Shown here in pieces: positions 26,004 to 33,417 of a DNA stretch of 43,528 bases (its first letter is position 1; each line of letters begins with the position of its first letter). Under the pieces are notes generated by a model that saw nothing but the letters and a program-made list of their open reading frames with translations, was not told where the DNA came from and did not search any database. This DNA comes from an uncultured Clostridia bacterium (lineage in GTDB: Bacteria > Bacillota > Clostridia > TANB77 > CAG-508): positions 1 through 43,528 of the forward strand of contig CALXAD010000016.1 in assembly GCA_944386195.1 (NCBI GenBank), in the 5' to 3' direction. Position numbers and translations under genes: made by a program.

Positions 26004-26444
26004 ATGAATACTAAATTGATTGCAAAAAATCCTACCGCTTATCATAATTATACAATTGAAGATACTTTAGAAGCTGGTATTGTTTTATCTGGTACAGAAA
26101 TTAAGTCTATCAGAAATGGAAAAGTTAATTTAAAAGATACATATGCAATTATTAAGAACGGAGAAGTTTTTGTCTTGGGTATGCATATTAGCCCATATGA
26201 ACATGGTAATATTTTCAATAAAGACCCCATACGTGATAGAAAGCTTTTATTAAATAAAAGAGAAATAAATAAATTATTTGGTTTAACAAAACAAAAAGGA
26301 TATAGTTTAGTCCCAATTAGTTTATATTTTAAAGGAAGTCTTGTTAAATTAGAATTAGGTATTGGTAAAGGTAAAAAACTTTATGATAAGCGTGAAGATT
26401 TAAAGAAAAAAGATGCTTTAAGACAAATAGAAAGACATTTATAA
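26004..26444 (+). CDS. smpB: SsrA-binding protein SmpB
   Basis: 146 residues. Binds tmRNA and carries it to stalled ribosomes for trans-translation. Features: N-terminal [46 protein letters not shown]-like [11 protein letters not shown], and a C-terminal basic tail [16 protein letters not shown], which enters the mRNA channel. AGAGGT precedes the ATG. The ssrA gene is not in the window. RqcH further right is the second ribosome rescue factor. Confidence 0.97.
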   Translation: MNTKLIAKNPTAYHNYTIEDTLEAGIVLSGTEIKSIRNGKVNLKDTYAIIKNGEVFVLGMHISPYEHGNIFNKDPIRDRKLLLNKREINKLFGLTKQKGYSLVPISLYFKGSLVKLELGIGKGKKLYDKREDLKKKDALRQIERHL

Positions 26445-26459
26445 ATTGTCTTTCTATTT
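26425..26459 (+). terminator. Terminator of smpB
   Basis: A 12-bp perfect stem (AAATAGAAAGAC and complement) with an 11-base loop and TTATTATT after it. It overlaps the stop codon. Confidence 0.85.
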
Positions 26460-26476
26460 TTATTATTTACATAAAT

Positions 26477-26505
26477 TTGAAAATGTGCTTTATTTATGTT
26501 ATAAT
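26477..26505 (+). promoter_or_regulatory. Promoter of the orphan 200-residue gene
   Basis: TTGAAA, a 17-base spacer ending TTATGT, then TATAAT. The ATGT-TATAAT end of the spacer resembles the promoters of the five paralog units at 28.5-31.7 kb, though the conserved palindrome is absent here. Confidence 0.7.
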
Positions 26506-26550
26506 AATAATGTATCGGTAAACACCAATATATTTTAAGGAGAATCTATA

Positions 26551-27153
26551 ATGACTGACATCATTAAAGTTGAGCCCAATGAAATTGTCAATTCTAGTGA
26601 ATGGTATACATTCGCTTGTTTAATTGATAATGGAATTGAGCCTCCGGAGCTTCATCCTCATGTTGACCGCAATTCTGCAACCCCAAGTGAAGAAGTAAAG
26701 CTTTCTACGAAAGTGTACGATGGAATTGCAAAGCAAGTGAATTTTGCCATCGCATTTGGTAATTTGGCTTTGCGACTCATGAAAATTCGTTACACTTCAG
26801 AAGAAATGCTAAACCTCAATCATGATGCAGAATCTAGTGAAGCATTCCAAAAAGATTTTATTGAACGAGTCAATGCTTTTTATTATTGGCTACTTCAAGA
26901 TAAAGATTATGGAATGCTTATCGATATTGAGCATAAAGAGCTATCCAAAGATAAAACCGGAATTCCAAACAATATTAAACTTTTGGTTGCTCAAGATAAG
27001 CTCATTTGGAACATGATTGTTTCAATCACTGAGGATTTCATTGCAATTTGCAATGACCTTAAGCTCCCATCTAACTCACATCCTTCTCTTTTGCTTAATG
27101 AAATTTCTAATCAAATTTCAATTTTCAAAGAGAATTATGTGATTCTCCGCTAA
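26551..27153 (+). CDS. Orphan protein with atypical base composition
   Basis: 200 residues, soluble, mainly helical by composition, acidic N-terminus (MTDIIKVEPNEIV). I do not recognise a family. AAGGAG precedes the ATG, and it has its own promoter and terminator. Base composition is unlike its neighbours: the line 26641-26700 is 50% G+C, against about 20% for some lines in core genes, with frequent GAG, CTC and CCG-type codons. This suggests recent acquisition, as for two of the minus-strand paralogs near 30-31.6 kb. It may belong to the same acquired set, but no sequence similarity to them is evident. Confidence 0.7.
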   Translation: MTDIIKVEPNEIVNSSEWYTFACLIDNGIEPPELHPHVDRNSATPSEEVKLSTKVYDGIAKQVNFAIAFGNLALRLMKIRYTSEEMLNLNHDAESSEAFQKDFIERVNAFYYWLLQDKDYGMLIDIEHKELSKDKTGIPNNIKLLVAQDKLIWNMIVSITEDFIAICNDLKLPSNSHPSLLLNEISNQISIFKENYVILR

Positions 27154-27177
27154 ATAAAGTAATATTTATTTAGTAGC

Positions 27178-27214
27178 AAAAAGAACTCCCTACTTTTTGT
27201 AGAGAGTTCTTTTT
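27178..27214. terminator. Bidirectional terminator
   Basis: A 15-bp stem with one mismatch (AAAAGAACTCCCTAC / GTAGAGAGTTCTTTT) with a 5-base loop and T runs on both strands. Shared by the orphan gene (plus) and fba (minus). Confidence 0.85.
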
Positions 27215-27225
27215 ATATTATTATA

Positions 27226-28155
27226 TTAAATTTTATTACTTGAACCAAATACGTCTCTCATTTTATGTTCAACAGTTTCTTTTATTAATTCTCTTGCTGG
27301 TCCTAAATATTTTCTTGGGTCGAATACGCTTGGGTCTTCTACAAGTTCTTTTCTAATTCCTGCTGTCATAGCTAATCTTAAATCTGTATCTACATTTATT
27401 TTAGATACACCTGAAATACTTGCTTCATGTAACATTTCATCTGGTACACCCTTTGCTCCTGGAAGGCTTCCACCATATTTATTACATGTATCTACTAACT
27501 CTGGTATAACAGTAGATGCTCCATGTAATACTATTGGAGTATTTGGTATTCTTTCTTTTACTTCTTTTAATATATCAAATCTTAATTTTGCTTCTCCCTT
27601 AAATTTATATGCTCCATGGCTTGTTCCTATTGCTATTGCCAATGAATCACAACCTGTCCTTTTTACAAATTCTTCTGCTTGTGCTGGGTCTGTGTACATA
27701 GCATCTTTTGCATCTACATTTACATCATCTTCTACTCCTGCTAATTTTCCAAGTTCTGCCTCAACTACAACTCCTTTTGAATGTGCATAATCTACAACTT
27801 GTTTTGTTAATCTAACATTTTCCTCAAAATCATATTTAGAACCATCTATCATAACAGATGTAAATCCATTATCAATACACATTTTAGCTGTTTCAAAATC
27901 TGGTCCATGGTCTAAATGTATAGCCATTGGAATTTCTGGATGTTCTTCTACTGCTGCTTCTATCATTTTCATTAGATAACCTATTCTTGCATATTTTATT
28001 GCCCCTGCTGACGCTTGTAATATTACTGGTGATTTACATTCAGCTGCTGCATCTACTATTCCTTGTATTATTTCCATGTTATTTACGTTAAATGCTCCTA
28101 TAGCATATTTTTCTTTCATTGCTTTTTCAAACATTTCCTTTGTTGTAACTAACAT
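27226..28155 (-). CDS. fba: Class II fructose-bisphosphate aldolase
   Basis: 309 residues. Zinc-dependent cleavage of fructose 1,6-bisphosphate to glyceraldehyde 3-phosphate and dihydroxyacetone phosphate in glycolysis. Motifs: AIGAFNVNNMEI, zinc ligands in IHLDHG, MIDGS, GVVVEAELGKLAG with DDV, GTSHGAY, LHGAST, and INVDTDLR for phosphate binding. Length and order are standard. AGGAGG precedes the ATG. It is core metabolism enclosed by accessory genes on both sides. Confidence 0.97.
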   Translation of the reverse strand: MLVTTKEMFEKAMKEKYAIGAFNVNNMEIIQGIVDAAAECKSPVILQASAGAIKYARIGYLMKMIEAAVEEHPEIPMAIHLDHGPDFETAKMCIDNGFTSVMIDGSKYDFEENVRLTKQVVDYAHSKGVVVEAELGKLAGVEDDVNVDAKDAMYTDPAQAEEFVKRTGCDSLAIAIGTSHGAYKFKGEAKLRFDILKEVKERIPNTPIVLHGASTVIPELVDTCNKYGGSLPGAKGVPDEMLHEASISGVSKINVDTDLRLAMTAGIRKELVEDPSVFDPRKYLGPARELIKETVEHKMRDVFGSSNKI

Positions 28156-28248
28156 AAATAATTCCTCCTTTATAATTATTTTACATTGATATTTTATTTC
28201 TAATTATTAAATATGTCAAGGTTTAATAATACTTTTATTTAAAAATAA

Positions 28249-28292
28249 AATCCAGAAAAGAGGATGCATTGCAACATCCTCCTTTCTGGATT
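28249..28292 (-). terminator. Terminator of paralog unit 1
   Basis: A long stem (AATCCAGAAA...GAGGATG and complement, one bulge) with an 8-base loop, then TTTTATTTTTA on the minus strand. Confidence 0.85.
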
Positions 28293-28518
28293 AGCTACTT
28301 ACTTTTTCTTTTAAATTATTACCATTTACTGAAATCAATTCAGTAACATTTGTCTTTTCCTTACGAACACTTCCGTTAACGAGAGTTACCTCTTTTTCGT
28401 CAAACAATTGATAAGCATATGCTCCATCAGGTATTTCTACCGGAAGGTCACGGCTTATAATTTTTCTGGTCTCCGAAGGTTTTCCTGCAAAAAAGAAAAT
28501 AGCATAGTGCTTTAGCAT
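28291..28518 (-). CDS. Paralog unit 1: short family member
   Basis: 75 residues. Carries only the N-terminal part of the family of four larger proteins upstream on the same strand: DGAYAYQLFDEKEV matches NDTCAYRFYNQNEI in unit 3 and DRGYRFYDQDPF in unit 4. The C-terminal repeats with the GKW motif are missing, so it is a short or truncated version. Promoter, double-hairpin leader and terminator are intact, so it is probably expressed. GTAGGAG precedes the ATG. Function unknown. Confidence 0.7.
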   Translation of the reverse strand: MLKHYAIFFFAGKPSETRKIISRDLPVEIPDGAYAYQLFDEKEVTLVNGSVRKEKTNVTELISVNGNNLKEKVSS

Positions 28519-28540
28519 GATTTGTCTCCTACTCTTTTTC

Positions 28541-28633
28541 TCATTACTAAAATTATAGTAATGATTTTGTGGTCATTTCTTCGTCTTTTAAACGAATTAG
28601 TTATATTATACCACATTTTTTTAATGAATGCAA
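28541..28633 (-). promoter_or_regulatory. Promoter and two-hairpin leader of unit 1
   Basis: On the minus strand: TTGCAT (28633-28628), 17 bases, TATAAT (28610-28605), then hairpin 1 (TTCGT/ACGAA, 28596-28580) and the conserved palindrome TCATTACTA...TAGTAATGA (28564-28541), 22 bases before the ATG. The same order recurs before units 2-5. Confidence 0.8.
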
Positions 28634-28641
28634 TTAACATA

Positions 28642-28673
28642 AATAAGGAACCTCAAAAAAGAGATTCCTTATT
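28642..28673 (-). terminator. Terminator of paralog unit 2
   Basis: A stem of 9 bp (AATAAGGAA / TTCCTTATT) extended by CTC/GAG across a one-base bulge, with an A/T-rich loop, just past the unit 2 stop. The following T tract is weak. Confidence 0.65.
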
Positions 28674-28678
28674 GTTGA

Positions 28679-29290
28679 TTAGATGAGTTTATCTGTCTTT
28701 AGATATTTCCAATTGTGCTTTCCGACTTCAACTGCGCTTCCAAAACCATCTCTTTCCATCTTAGAAATCATGGTTTCATATGTAGGAATAAGTTTTTCTA
28801 TTTCATCAATAGTAAAGATTTGAGCTAAAACTTCAAAACCTTTATCATTATTGAATATACTTCTTATTCCTATTGGTTTCTTCTCATTATAAGTAAATGC
28901 ATAAGTTCCATAAACACAGCTTGGATCTATATAGCTACAATCTTCTAATCTAAATTCTTGCCATTTGCCTGACTCTAATCTTATTGCTTCCTTCCAATTA
29001 TTCTTTTTCATATTTGGAAGAATTTTCTTAAATTCTGCAAGCAGAGATTTAAGTTCTTTTAAAGTATAGAACTTTTTCATACAAGTAATTTTTGAAACAT
29101 TTTCTTTATTTTCAAAATTATTACTTTCTTTTCCAAAATTCATTTTACTTTCAAAGAAACGATAAGCAATAGTATTAAGTGGCTTTTTTAGTATGTTGGG
29201 ATTTTTCCTTGCTCGCTTACTTACTTTAACCATCTCACGGTTAATTGAAGAACCTTGCAAGACAAAATATTCCACAACTGTTACTTTCAT
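28679..29290 (-). CDS. Paralog unit 2: protein of a tandem-repeat family
   Basis: 203 residues, no signal peptide or membrane segment. N-terminal module with NTIAYRFFESK (about residues 39-50), then two copies of a ~45-residue repeat: YTLKELKSLLAEFKKILPNM...AIRLESGKWQEFRLEDCSYI and FTIDEIEKLIPTYETMISKM...AVEVGKHNWKYLKTDKLI. Each repeat is a predicted helix pair ending in G-x-W-x-x-(L/F). I do not recognise a known family. AGGAG precedes the ATG. It stands alone between its own promoter and terminator. Confidence 0.75.
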   Translation of the reverse strand: MKVTVVEYFVLQGSSINREMVKVSKRARKNPNILKKPLNTIAYRFFESKMNFGKESNNFENKENVSKITCMKKFYTLKELKSLLAEFKKILPNMKKNNWKEAIRLESGKWQEFRLEDCSYIDPSCVYGTYAFTYNEKKPIGIRSIFNNDKGFEVLAQIFTIDEIEKLIPTYETMISKMERDGFGSAVEVGKHNWKYLKTDKLI

Positions 29291-29312
29291 GATATTCTCC
29301 TAATCTACTATT

Positions 29313-29394
29313 TCATTACTAAATTTATAGTAATAATTATGCTTCGTATAATACGAATCTTTTTAATTATATCACATTTAATAAATAAATTCAA
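29313..29394 (-). promoter_or_regulatory. Promoter and two-hairpin leader of unit 2
   Basis: On the minus strand: TTGAAT (29394-29389), 17 bases, TATAAT (29371-29366), hairpin 1 (TTCGTAT/ATACGAA, 29357-29343), then palindrome ATTACTA...TAGTAAT within 29336-29313. Layout as in unit 1. Confidence 0.8.
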
Positions 29395-29420
29395 AAAAAA
29401 GAAACCTCTTTCGAGGAAAA
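29393..29420 (-). terminator. Terminator of paralog unit 3
   Basis: Stem CCTC/GAGG with a GAAA loop, followed on the minus strand by TTTCTTTTTTTT. The T run overlaps the -35 region of unit 2, so the units are packed end to start. Confidence 0.65.
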
Positions 29421-29443
29421 GAAAATATTTTCTTTTTTTAAAA

Positions 29444-30019
29444 TTAATTTATTTTGTCTCCTTCTTCTAAATGCCTCCATTTTCCGTTTGGAAATCTAAC
29501 TGCATTAGATAAACCTTTATCTTCCATAAGGGTTATCAACCGATTATATTCTTTTACCAATTCTTTTACTTCATCAAAAGTATATGATATTCCTAAACAT
29601 CTTGATGGAGTAGTAATATCCGTGCTGTAATCTCCAATATATGCATATGGAATTGCTCGAATAATAGAAATAAAGTCATAATCGGTTTCTTCTAATTCTT
29701 GCCAATTGTTGTATTTTACACGTACAGCTCGATTCCAATTATTTTCTTCCATTTCTGAAAAGAGACTACTAAGTTCATTAAAACTTTTTTTAATCTCCTC
29801 TAAGGAATGTTTTTTACCACAAAGAAATGTCGTAGGTGTATATTTTTTTGCTCCTAAAAATGATTTTTCACCTATTGTTATTTCATTTTGGTTATAGAAT
29901 CGATATGCACAAGTATCATTAGGCAAGTTAGCAGATTCAATGCTTTGTTTTTCGACTTCCTTAAATTTTGGTGCATTGGGGTCATCTAGTAAATAATATT
30001 CGACAAAATGCTTTATCAT
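29444..30019 (-). CDS. Paralog unit 3: protein of a tandem-repeat family
   Basis: 191 residues, soluble. N-terminal module NDTCAYRFYNQNEI (about residues 34-47); repeat 1 HSLEEIKKSFNELSSLFSEM...AVRVKYNNWQELEETDYDFI; repeat 2 YTFDEVKELVKEYNRLITLM...AVRFPNGKWRHLEEGDKIN. This member shows the repeat most clearly: a hydrophobic helix with YxxLI..ME, then (A/S)AVR, (G/N)xWxxLE, and an acidic residue. Start MIKHFVEYYLL follows TGGAGA. Function unknown. Confidence 0.75.
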   Translation of the reverse strand: MIKHFVEYYLLDDPNAPKFKEVEKQSIESANLPNDTCAYRFYNQNEITIGEKSFLGAKKYTPTTFLCGKKHSLEEIKKSFNELSSLFSEMEENNWNRAVRVKYNNWQELEETDYDFISIIRAIPYAYIGDYSTDITTPSRCLGISYTFDEVKELVKEYNRLITLMEDKGLSNAVRFPNGKWRHLEEGDKIN

Positions 30020-30038
30020 TTGTTCTCCATTCTATTAG

Positions 30039-30130
30039 TCATTACTAAATTTATAGTAATGATTTTATAATACAAGATTGCATCAAATGCAATTCTTTCA
30101 TATTATAACATATTTTACATAATTTTGCAA
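30039..30130 (-). promoter_or_regulatory. Promoter and two-hairpin leader of unit 3
   Basis: On the minus strand: TTGCAA (30130-30125), 17 bases, TATAAT (30107-30102), hairpin 1 (ATTGCAT/ATGCAAT, 30093-30077), palindrome TCATTACTA...TAGTAATGA (30062-30039). Confidence 0.8.
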
Positions 30131-30165
30131 AAAAGAAACCCCTAATTTAAAGAGGTTTCTTTTTT
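30129..30165 (-). terminator. Terminator of paralog unit 4
   Basis: A 12-bp perfect stem (AAAAAAGAAACC and complement) extended by CCCT/AGAG with one mismatch, ending in T6 on the minus strand. It overlaps the -35 box of unit 3. Confidence 0.85.
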
Positions 30166-30168
30166 AGA

Positions 30169-30786
30169 TTAGACATCCATTACAACATCATCTTCTTCAA
30201 GCTCAAGCCATTTGCCATCTCGAGTTCTTACGAATCGATTAGCATCGCTATCTACCAGCTTCTGAATTTCAGGTACTCTCAGTGTCACATACTCAAGTGA
30301 AACAGTCTCACCCAAGCAAATGCACTTATAGTTACTTGAAATTTCAACCAATGGCTCTTGACCTTTAAGGCCATTTATCTTTGGATTGGTAGAATTATTG
30401 CTAGGGAACAAAGCGTATGCATAAGATGCTTCATGTGAAGCTTCAATGAATGCATATTCTTCTTCCAACAGAGGTCTCCAACCTTCTTCAGGATCATTAA
30501 CAATCCTGTTCCAGCTGTTGGTCTCCATTGTGGGCATAAGTCCTTTATATGTTTCAAGAACCTTAGCCAGTTGTTCCTTAGTATGCTCTTTTCCAAAGTA
30601 AGTTGTCTCAGAAATATTATGCCTTTTCCTCATTTCTTTATTATCAGAAAAGGGATCTTGGTCATAGAATCGATATCCACGATCATTTTTTTCAAATTCA
30701 ATTCCAAGATCATTAATATCTCTACTAGTAACTCGCTTTGAAACGTAGCGTCTTCCAGGCTTAAGAATTTCAATGTACGTAGCCAT
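30169..30786 (-). CDS. Paralog unit 4: protein of a tandem-repeat family
   Basis: 205 residues, soluble. N-terminal module DRGYRFYDQDPFSDN (about residues 35-49); repeat 1 HTKEQLAKVLETYKGLMPTMETNSWNRIV...EGWRPLLEEEYAFI; repeat 2 VSLEYVTLRVPEIQKLV...FVRTRDGKWLELEEDDVV. G+C is visibly higher than in units 2 and 3. AGGAG precedes the ATG. Family unknown. Like the others, it is a one-gene unit. Confidence 0.75.
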   Translation of the reverse strand: MATYIEILKPGRRYVSKRVTSRDINDLGIEFEKNDRGYRFYDQDPFSDNKEMRKRHNISETTYFGKEHTKEQLAKVLETYKGLMPTMETNSWNRIVNDPEEGWRPLLEEEYAFIEASHEASYAYALFPSNNSTNPKINGLKGQEPLVEISSNYKCICLGETVSLEYVTLRVPEIQKLVDSDANRFVRTRDGKWLELEEDDVVMDV

Positions 30787-30809
30787 TATAGTCTCCTAAT
30801 CTTATTGGT

Positions 30810-30919
30810 TCATCACTAAATTAATAGTAATGAAATTTGAATAATAGATGGTACACTTATTGTAACTCGCTGTACCAACGAACCATTTCTATTATAACAC
30901 ATTTTACATAAAATTACAA
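30810..30919 (-). promoter_or_regulatory. Promoter and two-hairpin leader of unit 4
   Basis: On the minus strand: TTGTAA (30919-30914), 17 bases, TATAAT (30896-30891), a larger hairpin 1 (TGGTACA/TGTACCA, 30877-30849), then the palindrome with one arm changed, TCATTACTA...TAGTGATGA (30833-30810). The changed base pairs as G-T, which would keep an RNA hairpin but break perfect DNA symmetry. Confidence 0.78.
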
Positions 30920-30933
30920 ATTTTTTTAATATG

Positions 30934-30971
30934 CCAAAAAGGACTCTCTTAAAAAGATGAGTCCTTTTTGG
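30934..30971 (-). terminator. Terminator of paralog unit 5
   Basis: A 13-bp perfect stem (CCAAAAAGGACTC and complement) with a 12-base loop. The T run lies inside the stem rather than after it. Confidence 0.75.
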
Positions 30972-30982
30972 TTTAGATTAGG

Positions 30983-31573
30983 TTAGTCGTTAATCACAAG
31001 GTTTCCCTTTCCATCATAACTGCAAACCTTATCCTCTTCCTTCAGAGGTTCCCAGTTTCCAGTCTGAGTCTTAACGACCCGGCTAAGTCCATTTGCTTCG
31101 ATAAATGCAATTGCATTCTTGCAATCAGCAACAGACTGTTCCCTTTCGTTCAAAGCTTCCAAAACAGTTTCTCCACTAATGAAGTTTTCCATCTTGGAAA
31201 CAATCTCCCGATACAATTCAACCGAATCGGTGATAGAAATATCAGGAGCCCGGAACTTTTCAATAAGAGAATCAATCTCATTCAGCGGGGGAAGCGTTTC
31301 TCCAATAAATGCTGCCCTAAGATTGTTAAGCTTCAGGTTGCACCTACCAAGCTGAGCTTTAGCACCCTCAAGGGTATACACTGTACCAATATAGTACAGA
31401 GGAGAAAGAACTTCCTTTCTTTCACCGTACTCTCCATTATCGAAGTAGGCATAGTCCGTATCTACAGGAATTCCATAATTCCTGATATCAAGACCCACCT
31501 TTGCGACCTTAGAAAGAGTATTGCCCTTACGGCCATTCTCTCCAATGGTAACAAAGTGAATGTAGTTAGTCAT
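30983..31573 (-). CDS. Paralog unit 5: diverged member of the tandem-repeat family
   Basis: 196 residues, soluble. N-terminal module is altered (DTDYAYFDNGEYGE), followed by YTLEGAKAQLGRCNLKLNNL and a C-terminal repeat ending ANGLSRVVKTQTGNWEPLKEEDKV, then an added tail of about 12 residues. It is the most G+C-rich member (43% over 31201-31260) and uses codons unlike the core genes. The start was set at MTNYIHFV, preceded by TTAGGAG; the longer frame would begin inside the leader. Function unknown. Confidence 0.72.
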   Translation of the reverse strand: MTNYIHFVTIGENGRKGNTLSKVAKVGLDIRNYGIPVDTDYAYFDNGEYGERKEVLSPLYYIGTVYTLEGAKAQLGRCNLKLNNLRAAFIGETLPPLNEIDSLIEKFRAPDISITDSVELYREIVSKMENFISGETVLEALNEREQSVADCKNAIAFIEANGLSRVVKTQTGNWEPLKEEDKVCSYDGKGNLVIND

Positions 31574-31596
31574 AATAACTCCTAATCTTAATTTTT

Positions 31597-31681
31597 GTAC
31601 TATATTTATAGTAACTATTAACTGCAATTCGTTATATTAACGAATCAAGTATATTATACCATAATTTACATAACTTTGCAA
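31597..31681 (-). promoter_or_regulatory. Promoter and two-hairpin leader of unit 5
   Basis: On the minus strand: TTGCAA (31681-31676), 17 bases, TATAAT (31658-31653), hairpin 1 (ATTCGTT/AACGAAT, 31645-31627), then a shorter palindrome GTTACTATAAATATAGTAC (31615-31597). Confidence 0.75.
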
Positions 31682-31692
31682 GTCTTATATAC

Positions 31693-32661
31693 TTATTTTA
31701 TAACCTCATACCCTTTAAGTTCTATTTGGTTTGAAACAAAATTTTTATTATTATCAATAGGATTTGACAAATCTGTTGATAAATATTTTTTATTATCATC
31801 TGCAAATACAGTAGCAATCGGTTTATCTATATTCTCACTTAAAATAGCAGCACCTATTAAATTTGCACCAGATGATATACCAACACCTAAACCTAAATCA
31901 AGTGCTAATTTTCTTGACATATTAATACTGTCATCATCATTTACAAGAACTATTTTATCAAGTTTTTCCTTATTTAAAAGTTCTGGTACAAAATCATCTC
32001 CTATACCTTCTATTTTGTGTTGTTTAATAATTTTCCCTGTAGATATTATAGGCATTTTATCTGGTTCTAATGCACATATTTTCATATCTTTATATTCTTC
32101 TTTTAATCTGGTTCCAGTTCCCATCAGAGTTCCACCAGTTCCAACCCCTGAAATAAAAGCTCCTATTTCTTCTGGTAATTCATCTATTATTTCTTTTGCA
32201 GTTGTTTCATAATGTGCATTAAAATTATCCTTATTTGCAAATTGATTAGCTAAAAATCCACTTTTCTCTTTTGACATTTTTTTAGCTTCTTCAACACATT
32301 TTATAAATCCACCATCTTTTTTAGAAATTAAAATTACATTTGCACCATAATTTTTCATTAACTTAATTCTTTCTTCACTTGCCCAATCTGGCATAAAAAT
32401 ATATACAGGATGATTAAAATATGCACCTAAAGCAGAAAGTGATATTCCAGTATTACCACTAGTTGCTTCTATAATTGGCATATTCTCTTTTAAATCTCCT
32501 TTCTCTTTAGCTCTCTTTATAATATAATAAGCCACTCTATCTTTAATACTTCCTGTTAGATTAAAATATTCCAATTTAGTATATACTTTTCTTTCTTTTC
32601 CTTTATAAATATAATTTATTTTTATTAAAGGTGTATTTCCTATTAAAAGTTTATTAAACAT
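31693..32661 (-). CDS. cysK: Cysteine synthase-like PLP enzyme
   Basis: 322 residues. Replaces the acetyl group of O-acetylserine with sulfide to form cysteine. PLP lysine in NLTGSIKDRVA (about residues 34-44), SGNTGIS, the PLP-phosphate loop GVGTGGTLMGTG, and ISSGAN near the C-terminus. Cystathionine beta-synthase-type activity cannot be excluded. It starts 15 bases after the peroxiredoxin frame ends, with AAGGAG, so the two are probably co-transcribed, linking thiol supply and peroxide removal. Confidence 0.9.
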   Translation of the reverse strand: MFNKLLIGNTPLIKINYIYKGKERKVYTKLEYFNLTGSIKDRVAYYIIKRAKEKGDLKENMPIIEATSGNTGISLSALGAYFNHPVYIFMPDWASEERIKLMKNYGANVILISKKDGGFIKCVEEAKKMSKEKSGFLANQFANKDNFNAHYETTAKEIIDELPEEIGAFISGVGTGGTLMGTGTRLKEEYKDMKICALEPDKMPIISTGKIIKQHKIEGIGDDFVPELLNKEKLDKIVLVNDDDSINMSRKLALDLGLGVGISSGANLIGAAILSENIDKPIATVFADDNKKYLSTDLSNPIDNNKNFVSNQIELKGYEVIK

Positions 32662-32676
32662 GTCTTTTTCTCCTTT

Positions 32677-33367
32677 TTAACTATCTGTATTTTTTTCTAT
32701 ACATTCTTGTTTTGGTTGTCTAAAACTTAAATACCAATTTATACCATTTTTGTTTTTTCCTATATTTTCAACTCTATTTTCTAATTCTTCGTAATTATTT
32801 GGTATTGGCATAATCATTGGTTGGTTTGGCATCCAATTTGCAGCTGTTGAACACCCGTTACAGTCTGCCATTTGAAGTGCCTTTACTGTTCTTAATATTT
32901 CTGGTATAAAACGTCCAACATTCATTGGATAAACTAGTATTACTCTTATTATCCCTTTATCATCAATAATAAATACATTTCTAACTGTTTGTGTATTACT
33001 TATTTCATTTGCAATCATTCCATATTTCCTTGCAATTTCTCCATTTCTATCAGCTATAATTGGAAAAGATATTTTTATTCCTGTTCTACAATAAATATCA
33101 TATATCCATGCCAAATGTGAAGAATTACTATCTACACTTAGTCCAAGAAGTTCTGTATTAATTTGTTTAAAATATGTATGAGCCCTAGTAAATGCTATCA
33201 TTTCAGTTGTGCATACTGGTGTAAAGTCTCCGTGGATGTGAAAAAAGTACTAGCCATTTTCCCTTATAATCATCTAAACTTATATTACCAAAAGTTGTTA
33301 TAGCTTCAAAATTTGGAGCTTTTTGACCTATTTTAACATTATTATTTACCATTAATTCATAATCCAT
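32677..33367 (-). pseudogene. Peroxiredoxin (Prx6/AhpC type) broken at the active site
   Basis: Two frames join to give about 229 residues. Frame 1 (ATG 33367, AAGGAG upstream) runs [22 protein letters not shown] to KWLVLFSHP; frame 2 continues [18 protein letters not shown] and on to the Prx6-like C-terminal arm. The break is one extra C (plus-strand G33232) between CCA and GGA, just before the catalytic Pro-x-x-x-Thr-x-x-Cys. Removing it restores [12 protein letters not shown]. As written, the peroxidatic Cys is lost from the first frame. The second half from its own ATG would lack the active site. Recent inactivation or sequencing error. Confidence 0.88.
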
Positions 33368-33417
33368 AAAAATAAACTCCTTTCACTTTTATATATTATG
33401 AAAAGAGTTTATTTTTG

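Noticed and set aside
28541..31615. CRISPR-like array from the repeated palindromes
   Set aside because: The five palindromes are 700-1500 bases apart with genes between them and each sits in a leader; this is not an array.
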